From positions 1 through 16,752 of the forward strand of contig JBGTCD010000120.1 in assembly GCA_041749015.1 (NCBI GenBank): a DNA stretch of 16,752 bases. Direction: 5' to 3'. The position numbers and the translations under genes are program-made. This DNA is from JBGTCD01 sp041749015. Its GTDB lineage: Bacteria > Bacteroidota > Bacteroidia > Cytophagales > Cyclobacteriaceae. Position 1 is the first letter of the stretch. The number at the start of each line of letters is the position of its first letter. The notes under the pieces were generated by a model that worked only from the letters and a program-made list of their open reading frames with translations, made no database searches and was not told where the DNA came from. Below, in pieces: positions 6,341 through 14,164 of this stretch.

Positions 6341-6727
6341 ATGGTAACGGAAATCACACAAGGCGTAAAGGTATCTGTTGAGACAGAGTACCAACCCAAC
6401 TACTCCAGTCCGAGTCAGTACCACTTTGTGTTTACCTACCGGATTTCTATTGAAAATCAAAGTGATTTCACCATCCAACTAAAGCGCAGGCAATGGTTTA
6501 TACACGATGCTATGTCAAAGGTCAGGGAAGTAGAAGGAGAAGGAGTAGTAGGACAACAGCCTGTATTGGAACCAGGGCAATCACATCAATACGTGTCAGG
6601 ATGCAACTTAAAGTCTGGACTGGGTCGTATGATCGGTACTTACCTCATGGAACGCGTGGTCGATGGTGTGGCCTTTAAGGTGTCAATACCGGAGTTTACC
6701 ATGGTGGTCCCATTCAAACTCAACTAG
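6341..6727 (+). CDS. apaG: ApaG domain protein
   Basis: This 128-residue, single-domain ApaG (DUF525) protein folds as a fibronectin-III-like beta sandwich. ApaG was linked genetically to Co2+/Mg2+ resistance and Ap4A metabolism in enterobacteria; its biochemical role is still unsettled. The diagnostic block is clear: the GEGVVGQQPVLEPGQ motif (residues 67-81), YVSGCNLKSGLGRMIGTY (84-101), and a final FTMVVPFKLN strand. The N-terminal strand pattern YHFVFTYRISIENQSDFTIQL is also typical. There is no strong ribosome binding site before the ATG. Its stop codon directly abuts the TTG start of the following methyltransferase, so the two are very probably one transcript. Confidence 0.95.
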   Translation: MVTEITQGVKVSVETEYQPNYSSPSQYHFVFTYRISIENQSDFTIQLKRRQWFIHDAMSKVREVEGEGVVGQQPVLEPGQSHQYVSGCNLKSGLGRMIGTYLMERVVDGVAFKVSIPEFTMVVPFKLN

Positions 6728-7498
6728 TTGCTGCACCGGTCCATAGCTTATACCAACTATTTTCTTGATGAGGTAGAAGAGTACTCGCTACAGGCGCCCT
6801 TCATTTATGAATTTTTCCTGAGCAATATCAAGAGCAATCAGGAGCATCCCAGAACGGCTGAAATTGAAAGCCTCCGGTCTGAACTCATCCGAAGTACCTA
6901 TACCATTCAAAAAACAGATTTTGGAAGCCGTGCCGCGAAAACCTATGTGATTAAGGTGGCTTCTATCGCCTCCCGGGAACTTACCAAAGCTAAATATGCT
7001 AACCTGCTGTTTAGAATATTACAATATGCACAACCAAAATCAGTCATCGAACTGGGCACCTCCCTGGGAATCAACACCTTGTATCTGGCTTGGGATATGC
7101 CATGGCAGGTAGTGTCTTTTGAGGGTTGTCCTGAAACACTACAACAAGCTCGGAGTATTTTTGCAAAGGCCGGAGTGGAGAATATCCAAACCATTGAAGG
7201 CGATATTGCCTCCACCCTGCCAAAGTACCTTGACCCTATTCGGAAAATTGATTTTGCTTTTTTAGATGCCCATCATGAGCATGACAGTACCCTGGCAAAT
7301 TTTGACCTCTTGGCAAGCAAAGCACATGACAAGACCATCATAGTGCTGGATGATATCCATTGGTCTAAAGGCATGGAAAAAGCCTGGAAAGCCATCAGGA
7401 AAGACTCCAGAGTTATTGCCACGGCTGATGTATTCCAGTTTGGTATTGTTTTTTTTAATCCGGAATTAAATCGGGAGGATTATGTACTGGCTTTCTGA
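6728..7498 (+). CDS. Class I SAM-dependent methyltransferase (O-methyltransferase-like)
   Basis: A 256-residue cytosolic protein with a Rossmann-type methyltransferase core. SAM-binding motif I is VIELGTSLGINT (106-117), the acidic ribose-binding end of strand 2 is FEGCP (131-135), FLDAHHEH lies at 178-185 and VLDDIHWSKGM at 206-216. The DAHH and DDIHW segments resemble metal-dependent O-methyltransferases, but the substrate is unknown. The start is a TTG immediately after the apaG TAG. The in-frame upstream codon is that stop, and no ATG occurs before the conserved region, so TTG is the only sensible start; translational coupling to apaG is likely. The N-terminal LHRSIAYTNYFLDE helix precedes the core and seems specific to Bacteroidota members, which is inference. 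The gene ends 17 bp from the convergent DUF4349 gene. Confidence 0.85.
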   Translation: MLHRSIAYTNYFLDEVEEYSLQAPFIYEFFLSNIKSNQEHPRTAEIESLRSELIRSTYTIQKTDFGSRAAKTYVIKVASIASRELTKAKYANLLFRILQYAQPKSVIELGTSLGINTLYLAWDMPWQVVSFEGCPETLQQARSIFAKAGVENIQTIEGDIASTLPKYLDPIRKIDFAFLDAHHEHDSTLANFDLLASKAHDKTIIVLDDIHWSKGMEKAWKAIRKDSRVIATADVFQFGIVFFNPELNREDYVLAF

Positions 7499-7515
7499 TT
7501 GAAGTCGACCTTTGC

Positions 7516-8346
7516 TTATTTTTTCCTTTTCCACCGCCTCCTGACTATTGTGAAAATGAATAAGCCCCCTACTACCATGAACACAAAAGGCCAGAGCATG
7601 GTAATGACAACCAGGAATGATAAAAAGCCCTGCCACCCCTTATCCAACGCACTAAGGACCCTGGCCCCGAATCCTTTGCGCTGCGAGGGATCATAGGCAT
7701 AGGGCAAGACTTCATAAAAAGACACATTGATGGTGCTTAAGTCTACCTGCTTGCTTAAATAGTTGAATTGCCCCTGAAGGCTTTCGATTTCTGTTCTCAC
7801 CTGATTCAGGTTCCGCTCAATTTCCAGCAGGTCAGTGATAGCCGTGGCTTTTTTCAAAAGCTCTATGTACCGCTGTTCGAGCGCTTCCTTATTCCTGATC
7901 CTTGTTTTGAGGTCATAGTAGCGCTCTGTTACATCATCAATATTGGAGTATCGGTGGTCCAGCCGGTAAGCCATATTGGAAATGGCGTTGTACAAGCTGT
8001 CATAACCCAGGGCCGGGACCCTGATGGTCAGCGTGTAATTGATCCGGTGTGATGATTTCGACTGGTTTTCATTCTCAATATAAGCCTTGTATTGAGGTAG
8101 CAGTGCACCGATCCGCCTGTAGTCCTCTTCGATATGCTCTGATTGAAACTCGATCCCGCCTGTTCTGATGACCTTTTTGGTAATTTCTTCCGAAACTGGA
8201 GGCGGTTTGGGAGATGGATCTTCCCTCAAGGCAGTCATTTCATAATCAGCAGCTTCGCCAGGGCTCATCATATAGCTCTTATCACCCCCACCGCCACCAT
8301 TGCAGGCAGCAAGCAGCAGGATTACCGGAAATAGTTGCGTCCTCAT
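7516..8346 (-). CDS. DUF4349 lipoprotein with C-terminal membrane anchor
   Basis: This is a 276-residue envelope protein. The short signal peptide ends in the lipobox LAAC (Cys15), followed by a glycine run, typical of outer-membrane lipoproteins in this phylum. The DUF4349 domain spans about 58-215, with RTGGIEFQSE at its start and a predicted coiled coil around 142-200 rich in Glu, Lys and Leu. A strong transmembrane segment (about 243-268) and the basic tail RRRWKRKK end the protein, placing the domain in the periplasm. The role of DUF4349 is not established. It lies 166 bp downstream of the dehydrogenase-like gene on the same strand. Confidence 0.88.
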   Translation of the reverse strand: MRTQLFPVILLLAACNGGGGGDKSYMMSPGEAADYEMTALREDPSPKPPPVSEEITKKVIRTGGIEFQSEHIEEDYRRIGALLPQYKAYIENENQSKSSHRINYTLTIRVPALGYDSLYNAISNMAYRLDHRYSNIDDVTERYYDLKTRIRNKEALEQRYIELLKKATAITDLLEIERNLNQVRTEIESLQGQFNYLSKQVDLSTINVSFYEVLPYAYDPSQRKGFGARVLSALDKGWQGFLSFLVVITMLWPFVFMVVGGLFIFTIVRRRWKRKK

Positions 8347-8441
8347 AATAGAAAATTTTTTGAATGTAACGATAAAATTTATCCGGCCGTCTGCTTTGGT
8401 TGAAAATATCTTCCGTTTCCAGTTAGCTGAGAATCACCTCG

Positions 8442-8503
8442 CGCGCGTTTTCAACGCGTGTGACCCAAGAAAATTTCGAAAACTGCCGAAATCCCGAAGG
8501 GAT
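8442..8503. repeat. Two intergenic hairpins between the dehydrogenase and DUF4349 genes
   Basis: CGCGTT (8444-8449) pairs with AACGCG (8453-8458), extendable by one wobble and one C-G pair to 8442-8460. ATCCC (8491-8495) pairs with GGGAT (8499-8503) around GAA. Neither has a T-run on the transcribed strand, so termination is uncertain. The stretch 8347-8512 has no coding signal. Confidence 0.4.
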
Positions 8504-8512
8504 GTAGGTAGG

Positions 8513-9673
8513 CTAAAGGCTATAAAAAATCCTATAAACAAGCCCAGCCTGATCATCGGATACCAGTAATGACCCATCCGGAGTATTGATCACATCGACA
8601 GGACGGCCCCATGCACTTTGCTCTTTTTCGTCAAGCCATCCATAGGCGAAGGGCTCGTACCCGGTGGATGTATTCCCCTCAAGGGTCACCAGGGTGATCC
8701 GATATCCGATTTTAAGGGTCCTGTTCCAGGAGCCATGCTCAGCAATAAATACCTGCTTGTGATAAGTAGCGGGAAATTGGTTTCCCTCATAAAATTCCAT
8801 CCCTAAGGCAGCCACATGCGGCCCTAAATTTTGAACAGGGGACACATAATCTTTACAATTACCCAAATGGCCAAATTCCGGATCTGCATAATCGCCCCCA
8901 TGGCAAAAGGGGAAGCCAAAGTGTTGGCCTGGTTCTGATAATCTGTTGAGCTCACAAGGTGGCATTTCATCGCCCATGTGGTCACGGCCATTATCGGTAA
9001 ACCAAAGTTCTCCGGTGTCGGGGTGCCATGCGAATCCAACCGTATTTCGCACCCCAGATGCGATGATCTCGGGATCACCGGGATTATTGACATCCAGTTT
9101 AGTGATGCTCGCATATATGGCTTTTTCCGAATTGCAAATGTTGCAAGGAGCCCCTACCGGAACATACAGCATGCCATCAGGCCCGAATGCAATGTATTTC
9201 CAGCCATGGTGGCGGTCAGAAGGATACTGATCATATACGACTTCTGGTTTAGGAGGATTATGAAGGTTGGCTTCAATATTCTTATACCTCAAAATCCGGC
9301 TAACCTCTGCCACGTACAGGTCGCCATCTTTGAAGGCTACACCGTTAGGCATGCGCAGGCCCTTATCAATCACATAAACTGAATCACCCTTACCATCACC
9401 ATTCAGATCCCGTACGGCATATACCTTATTGCCACCTCTGTTGCTTACAAATAAGGTTCCGGAGGGGCTTAAGCACAAAGACCGGGCATTGTCTACCTCA
9501 GCGTATATTTCTATCTCAAAGCCCTCAGGCATGATGATGGTCTCTAGAGGAAAACTTTTACCAGTATGTGCCGGCATATTGGTGCCGGGGTTTTGTCCCT
9601 CGCCATCAGTAGCCTTACAGGAAAAAATAATTAAGGGAATAAATAAGAAAAGACTCAGTTTTGATTGAAGCAT
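8513..9673 (-). CDS. PQQ-dependent sugar/sorbosone dehydrogenase-like lipoprotein
   Basis: A 386-residue beta-propeller protein of the sorbosone dehydrogenase / soluble glucose dehydrogenase superfamily. The signal peptide MLQSKLSLFLFIPLIIFSC ends in a lipobox at Cys19. The core shows repeated blade motifs: NARSLCLSPSGTLFVSNRG, MPNGVAFKDGDLYVAE, RHHGWKYIAFGPDGMLYVPV (the likely active-site histidine region), FTDNGRDHMGDEMPP, and IAEHGSWNR near the end. There are several cysteines, including CNIC. In relatives, PQQ is bound in the centre of the propeller; enzymatic activity here is inferred. I chose ATG at 9673 over an upstream in-frame TTG at 9692-9694, because the TTG would put extra polar residues before the signal peptide. 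Confidence 0.87.
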   Translation of the reverse strand: MLQSKLSLFLFIPLIIFSCKATDGEGQNPGTNMPAHTGKSFPLETIIMPEGFEIEIYAEVDNARSLCLSPSGTLFVSNRGGNKVYAVRDLNGDGKGDSVYVIDKGLRMPNGVAFKDGDLYVAEVSRILRYKNIEANLHNPPKPEVVYDQYPSDRHHGWKYIAFGPDGMLYVPVGAPCNICNSEKAIYASITKLDVNNPGDPEIIASGVRNTVGFAWHPDTGELWFTDNGRDHMGDEMPPCELNRLSEPGQHFGFPFCHGGDYADPEFGHLGNCKDYVSPVQNLGPHVAALGMEFYEGNQFPATYHKQVFIAEHGSWNRTLKIGYRITLVTLEGNTSTGYEPFAYGWLDEKEQSAWGRPVDVINTPDGSLLVSDDQAGLVYRIFYSL

Positions 9674-9829
9674 AATATTTCGATTTTTAAGCAAAGGTTA
9701 TTATGAAGCTGCCAAGTGCAGCCTGGTCATGTGAATTGGTATAGGAAGTAATCTCAGGTCTTGATCAAATTTATAGAATTTTTCCCACACTTATATTCAA
9801 TACCACTCTTTTAAATGCCCCTAAAATCA

Positions 9830-9837
9830 TAACTTTG
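9830..9837 (+). promoter_or_regulatory. -7 promoter element giving a leaderless or near-leaderless ABC-F transcript
   Basis: TAACTTTG fits TAnnTTTG and ends 4 bp before the ATG at 9842. With the usual spacing, transcription would begin at or within a base or two of the start codon. No clear -33 element is visible. Confidence 0.5.
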
Positions 9838-9841
9838 CACC

Positions 9842-11743
9842 ATGTTATCAATAAATAATGTTTCATATTTTATCGGAGGCCGACCCATTTACGAAAATGC
9901 TTCGCTTCACATCAAACCCAAAGATAAAATTGGTCTCATTGGTCTCAATGGGCGCGGTAAATCTACCCTCCTGCGCCTGATTGAGGGATCTATCTCTATT
10001 GACTCCGGGAGCATCAGCAAAAGTAAGGAGTGCACCCTTGGATTTTTAAATCAGGACCTGCTCTCCTACAGCTCCCAGGAAAGCATTCTGACTGTAGCGA
10101 TGCAGGCTTTTGCTGAAGCTGTGCAAGTACAGCAGGAATTAGACAAGGTGCTCAAAAAAATGGAAACTGATTATTCCGATAAGCTGATGGAGCGGTTTAC
10201 TGCCCTTCAGGAGGATTTTGAGCGACTAGATGGGTACAGTCTCCAGGCCCGGGCTGAGGAGGTACTTGAAGGTATAGGTTTTAATACTAAAGACTTACAA
10301 AGGCCACTGAAGGAATTTTCAGGCGGTTGGCGGATGCGGGTGATGCTGGCTAAACTGCTGTTGGAGCAGCCCTCCCTACTCATGCTCGATGAGCCTACCA
10401 ACCACCTTGACCTGCCCTCCATCGAATGGATCGAAAATTACCTTCGAAATTATGAAGGCGCTGTGATCGTGGTTTCTCACGACAGGCAATTTCTGGATAA
10501 TACCGTCAAAAAAATCGTGGAGGTAGACCAAAGAATACTGACAGTATACGAGGGTAATTACACTTTCTATCTTGAAGAAAAAGAGATGCGGAAGGAAATC
10601 CAGAAAAATGCTTTTGAAAACCAACAGCAAAAAATCCGGCAAACAGAGCGGTTTATAGAGCGGTTCCGCGCCAAATCAACTAAGGCAAAACAAGTGCAGT
10701 CCAGAGTCAAATCCCTGGAGCGCATGGATAAGATTGACGATGTGGTGGAAGAGGCCGCATCCATTAATTTCAGATTTAAGATCAAACAAAAATCCGGGCG
10801 TCAGGTAGTCCAGTTAAAAGACATTTCTAAATCCTACGGCCCTCTGGATATCCTTAAAAAGTCTGATGCCCTGATCGAAAGAGGCGATAAAATTGCCCTC
10901 ATAGGTGCCAATGGCAAGGGAAAATCCACTTTATTAAGGATAATTGCAGGTACGGAGTCTCATGAAGGCAAGCGTGAAATAGGGTATAATGTGCATACGG
11001 GTTTTTATGCGCAGCACCAGTTGGAGGCTTTGAACATAGAGAATGAAATGCTGGAAGAATTGGTACAGGCAGGGTCGGAAAAAACCGAGCAGGAACTGCG
11101 AAATGTACTGGGTTGCTTTTTGTTTTCTGATGAAGATGTGTTTAAAAAAATAAAAGTGCTTTCGGGAGGAGAAAAATCACGGGTGGCACTGGCCAAAACC
11201 TTAATTGACGAATGCAACTTTCTGATGCTGGATGAGCCCACAAACCATCTTGACTTTATATCAGAAAATATCCTGGCCCAGGCCCTCCAACAATATGAAG
11301 GCACCTTTGTGCTCGTATCTCACAACAGACACTTTATTTCTGAGGTGGCCAATAAGATCTGGTACATAGAGGATTATAAAATAAAGGAATATCCCGGGAC
11401 CTATGATGAATACCGGTTCTGGCGGGAAAAACAGCTTAAGGAAAAGGCTGCACCTGTCGCCACTGCGCCTCCACCTCCCAAACCGGTACCGCAAGCTGAG
11501 AAACCGGCTGAAAATGGCCGTGAAAAAGCCCTGAAAGAAAGTATCAAATCGCTGGAAGAAACGATAATCAAACTGGAGGGTGAAAAAGAAACACTGGAAC
11601 AAAATATGGCGGATATTGATTTTCAGCGCGACCCCGAAGAAATGGAAAGAGCAGGAAAAAGGTACAAGGCTGTTACTGGTGAAATTGATGCCGCCACCCA
11701 GGAATGGGAGAGCATGCTGGAGGCTTTGGATGCAGGGGTGTGA
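9842..11743 (+). CDS. ABC-F family ribosome-associated ATPase
   Basis: A 633-residue cytosolic protein with two ABC ATPase domains and no membrane segments, the ABC-F arrangement. Members act on the ribosome to relieve stalling or protect against drugs. Domain 1 has Walker A GLNGRGKST (34-42), signature FSGGWRMR (159-166), Walker B LLMLDEPTNHLD (179-190) and H-loop SHD (212-214). The charged inter-domain linker (about 240-310) corresponds to the P-site tRNA interaction motif. Domain 2 has GANGKGKST (355-363), LSGGEKSR (440-447), LMLDEPTNHLD (461-471) and SHN (493-495). A proline-rich hinge near 545-560 leads to a C-terminal coiled coil, as in Uup and YfmR types. Whether it serves housekeeping or drug protection cannot be read from this sequence. 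It ends 5 bp from the convergent TetR gene. Confidence 0.93.
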   Translation: MLSINNVSYFIGGRPIYENASLHIKPKDKIGLIGLNGRGKSTLLRLIEGSISIDSGSISKSKECTLGFLNQDLLSYSSQESILTVAMQAFAEAVQVQQELDKVLKKMETDYSDKLMERFTALQEDFERLDGYSLQARAEEVLEGIGFNTKDLQRPLKEFSGGWRMRVMLAKLLLEQPSLLMLDEPTNHLDLPSIEWIENYLRNYEGAVIVVSHDRQFLDNTVKKIVEVDQRILTVYEGNYTFYLEEKEMRKEIQKNAFENQQQKIRQTERFIERFRAKSTKAKQVQSRVKSLERMDKIDDVVEEAASINFRFKIKQKSGRQVVQLKDISKSYGPLDILKKSDALIERGDKIALIGANGKGKSTLLRIIAGTESHEGKREIGYNVHTGFYAQHQLEALNIENEMLEELVQAGSEKTEQELRNVLGCFLFSDEDVFKKIKVLSGGEKSRVALAKTLIDECNFLMLDEPTNHLDFISENILAQALQQYEGTFVLVSHNRHFISEVANKIWYIEDYKIKEYPGTYDEYRFWREKQLKEKAAPVATAPPPPKPVPQAEKPAENGREKALKESIKSLEETIIKLEGEKETLEQNMADIDFQRDPEEMERAGKRYKAVTGEIDAATQEWESMLEALDAGV

Positions 11744-11748
11744 CCTGA

Positions 11749-12387
11749 CTATTTCAAAGCTTTGACCAGGAGGTCAATCTGTTTTTTATAGAATATTTTG
11801 GCCGGTTTTATGTTCTCCGTATGGATGGCCAGCAATCCGCCAAACAAGGCTGAAATGAAAACCTGAGCCAGTTCACGGGTATTGCTCATATGGGTAATTT
11901 CTTTATGAAAAATGGCATCAAGCAGAAACCCCTCAAGGAGCTGGTGTAACGATTTTATTTCGACCTTCTCTACCAATTCATAATCCGGAAACAAGAGCTT
12001 TTTTTCTTCTACAGTAACCACATAGGGCTTCTGTGGCATTTTTAAGCTCGTGTAATACCCAATGAGACTCAGCACGATACCTGGATGTGTCTCATAATCA
12101 TCACAAAATTTATCAAACAAAAAATACACCCCTTTCAACCCTACCTTCTTTTCATTTTGTAATTCCAGTGATCGCCTGAAGCACCATACCCGATGATAGT
12201 ATCTTAACACATCCTCCTTTTGAGGAAAGTATTTAAAAAATGTTACTTTTGATATCCCTGATTTTTTACAAATGGCATTGACATGTACATCTTTAAAGAG
12301 TTTCTTTCCTGCCAGTTTCAGAGTGGCATCCAGGACCCTGGTTTTGATCGTTGCAGCTTTGACCGGACGTAGATTTTTTTCTGCCAT
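11749..12387 (-). CDS. TetR/AcrR-family transcriptional regulator
   Basis: A 212-residue regulator with the usual TetR layout. The N-terminal three-helix DNA-binding domain spans about residues 12-58; VNAICKKSGISKVTFFKYF is the helix-turn-helix and its aromatic YFPxKEDV exit. The rest is a helical ligand-binding and dimer domain of no recognisable subclass. The ATG at 12387 touches a 23-bp palindrome, so autoregulation is likely. The gene is divergent from the gamma-glutamyltransferase gene with 57 bp between them and may control both directions. The ligand is unknown. It overlaps nothing, but its stop lies only 5 bp from the convergent ABC-F stop, leaving no room for a separate terminator. 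Confidence 0.9.
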   Translation of the reverse strand: MAEKNLRPVKAATIKTRVLDATLKLAGKKLFKDVHVNAICKKSGISKVTFFKYFPQKEDVLRYYHRVWCFRRSLELQNEKKVGLKGVYFLFDKFCDDYETHPGIVLSLIGYYTSLKMPQKPYVVTVEEKKLLFPDYELVEKVEIKSLHQLLEGFLLDAIFHKEITHMSNTRELAQVFISALFGGLLAIHTENIKPAKIFYKKQIDLLVKALK

Positions 12388-12410
12388 TTTACTTAGTTTA
12401 CCTGAGTAAA
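12388..12410. promoter_or_regulatory. Palindromic operator candidate in the tetR-ggt intergenic region
   Basis: TTTACTTAG (12388-12396), a 5-bp spacer, and CTGAGTAAA (12402-12410) form an inverted repeat with one mismatch in nine. A tighter pair, TTTAC-CTGA-GTAAA, lies within it at 12397-12410. The size suits a TetR dimer or pair of dimers. The site abuts the regulator's start codon and overlaps TAAATTTA (12407-12414), a near match to a -7 element reading toward the transferase gene. Repression of both genes is inferred. Confidence 0.5.
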
Positions 12411-12444
12411 TTTAAATCCAATCAGCCTTATTAAAAATTTAAAA

Positions 12445-14148
12445 ATGACTAAATACTTACCATCAATAATCACTGCAATTATTTCACTGATATGCACCGG
12501 CTGCAAGGACGATTCAGCAGTAGAGTTGGTTCCTGTTCTGGCCGAAAATGCCATGATAGTGACAGCCCATCCTGAGGCAACAAAGGTGGGAATTGAAATA
12601 CTTCAAAATGGTGGCAATGCCATTGATGCTGCGGTAGCCGTTCAGCTGGCTTTGGCGGTGGTTTATCCAGCCGCCGGTAATATCGGCGGGGGTGGCTTAA
12701 TGGTAGGCAGGCATGCGGATGGCACCATTTACGCTTTAGATTACCGGGAGGTGGCTCCTGCCCTGGCCCACCGGGATATGTATCTGGATTCATTGAATGA
12801 GGTGATTGATGGTCTTTCCATTACGGGTCATCTTGGGGCCGGGGTACCAGGTTCGGTGGCAGGCATCTATGCAGCATGGGATTCTTTGGGTAGTATGCCC
12901 TGGGCCACTCTGGTACAACCTGCCCTTGACCTTACCCGGAATGGCTTTACCCTTACTGAAAAAGAAGCCAGGGGATTGAACAATCAACTGGAATCTATAA
13001 GGGAAGCTAGTACTCAGCCACCTTCCTGGCTTGGAGTGGCCCCGGATTGGAAGGTTGGTGATACGATCAAAATGCCGGATCTGGCTACTACTCTGGAATT
13101 GATTCGTGATCATGGCAGGGATGGGTTCTATAAAGGCCCAACAGCCAATAAAATAATAGAAGAGATGGAAAGAGGCAAGGGACTCATATCTCTTAAGGAT
13201 TTGAGTAATTATAAAGCCGTTTGGAGAGCACCTGTGGTCGGAAAATTTAAAAATATCAAAGTGATTTCCATGCCCCCTCCTTCCAGTGGCGGAGTGGCCC
13301 TGATCCAACTTCTGACGATGCTTGAGCCTTATGATTTGAAATCGTTGGGGCAAAATACCCCAGGGTACATCCACCTGGTGTCTGAGTCGGAGCGTCGGGT
13401 CTACGCAGACCGGGCGCACTATCTGGGTGATCCTGATTATGTTGAGATTCCGGTTGAAGCATTAATCAATGATGAATATTTGCTTAATCGCATGAAAGAA
13501 TTTAATCCTGAAAAGGCAACTAACTCTAAAGCGATAACCCATGGTGATGTAATGCTCTTTGTTGAAAGCATGGAAACCACACACCTCTCCATAGTCGACG
13601 CTGAAGGCAATGCTGTATCCGTTACCACCACTCTCAATGGGTCTTATGGTTCAAAAGTTATGGTGGGTGGCGCGGGATTTTTGCTCAATAATGAAATGGA
13701 TGATTTCAGCATCAAGCCAGGTGCCCCAAATATGTTTGGGTTAGTAGGTGGCGAGGCTAATCAGATAGCACCCGGCAAGCGGATGCTGAGCTCCATGACC
13801 CCTACCATTCTCGAAAAAAACGGCTCCTTATTGATGGTCACCGGTACTCCTGGTGGCTCTACTATCATTACCTCAGTGTTGCAATCCATTTTAAACGTTG
13901 TGATCTTTGAAATGAATATTCAGGAGGCTGTTAGTGCGCCAAGGTTTCACCATCAATGGCTGCCTGATTTGATCACCATGGAGGAGGCACTTGATGCCAA
14001 GGATAGAACAGAAATACTCAAAGCCAAGGGGCATGAAATCAAGTTCAGAAAAGCTATAGGCAGGGTCGATGCCATCAGGAAAAGAACAGACGGGTGGCTG
14101 GAGGGTGGTGCAGACCACAGAGGTGACGATACAGCGCTAGGGTTTTGA
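12445..14148 (+). CDS. ggt: Gamma-glutamyltransferase, lipoprotein form
   Basis: This Ntn-hydrolase cleaves or transfers the gamma-glutamyl group of glutathione and related peptides, normally in the periplasm. The precursor of 567 residues self-cleaves into two subunits before the nucleophilic threonine. Residues 1-20 form a signal peptide with a cysteine after CTG, so lipid anchoring is likely. The family's key residues are present: Arg101 in DYREVAP, the catalytic Thr379 in METTHLSIVD, Asn398 in TTLNGSYGS, Asp420 in NNEMDDFS, Ser449-Ser450 in MLSSMTPT, and the oxyanion glycines Gly470-Gly471 in GTPGGS. The N-terminal GGNAIDAAVA block (56-65) is typical. It is the first gene after the divergent TetR regulator, and the channel-like gene follows 16 bp later. 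Confidence 0.95.
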   Translation: MTKYLPSIITAIISLICTGCKDDSAVELVPVLAENAMIVTAHPEATKVGIEILQNGGNAIDAAVAVQLALAVVYPAAGNIGGGGLMVGRHADGTIYALDYREVAPALAHRDMYLDSLNEVIDGLSITGHLGAGVPGSVAGIYAAWDSLGSMPWATLVQPALDLTRNGFTLTEKEARGLNNQLESIREASTQPPSWLGVAPDWKVGDTIKMPDLATTLELIRDHGRDGFYKGPTANKIIEEMERGKGLISLKDLSNYKAVWRAPVVGKFKNIKVISMPPPSSGGVALIQLLTMLEPYDLKSLGQNTPGYIHLVSESERRVYADRAHYLGDPDYVEIPVEALINDEYLLNRMKEFNPEKATNSKAITHGDVMLFVESMETTHLSIVDAEGNAVSVTTTLNGSYGSKVMVGGAGFLLNNEMDDFSIKPGAPNMFGLVGGEANQIAPGKRMLSSMTPTILEKNGSLLMVTGTPGGSTIITSVLQSILNVVIFEMNIQEAVSAPRFHHQWLPDLITMEEALDAKDRTEILKAKGHEIKFRKAIGRVDAIRKRTDGWLEGGADHRGDDTALGF

Positions 14149-14164
14149 AATAGGAAAAATAAAT

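Noticed and set aside
6269..6478. Minus-strand ORF overlapping the ung start and apaG
   Set aside because: Antisense to the strongly supported apaG gene and without recognisable sequence.
9674..9694. Earlier TTG start for the dehydrogenase-like lipoprotein
   Set aside because: It adds seven residues before a well-formed signal peptide; the ATG at 9673 gives a standard lipoprotein leader.
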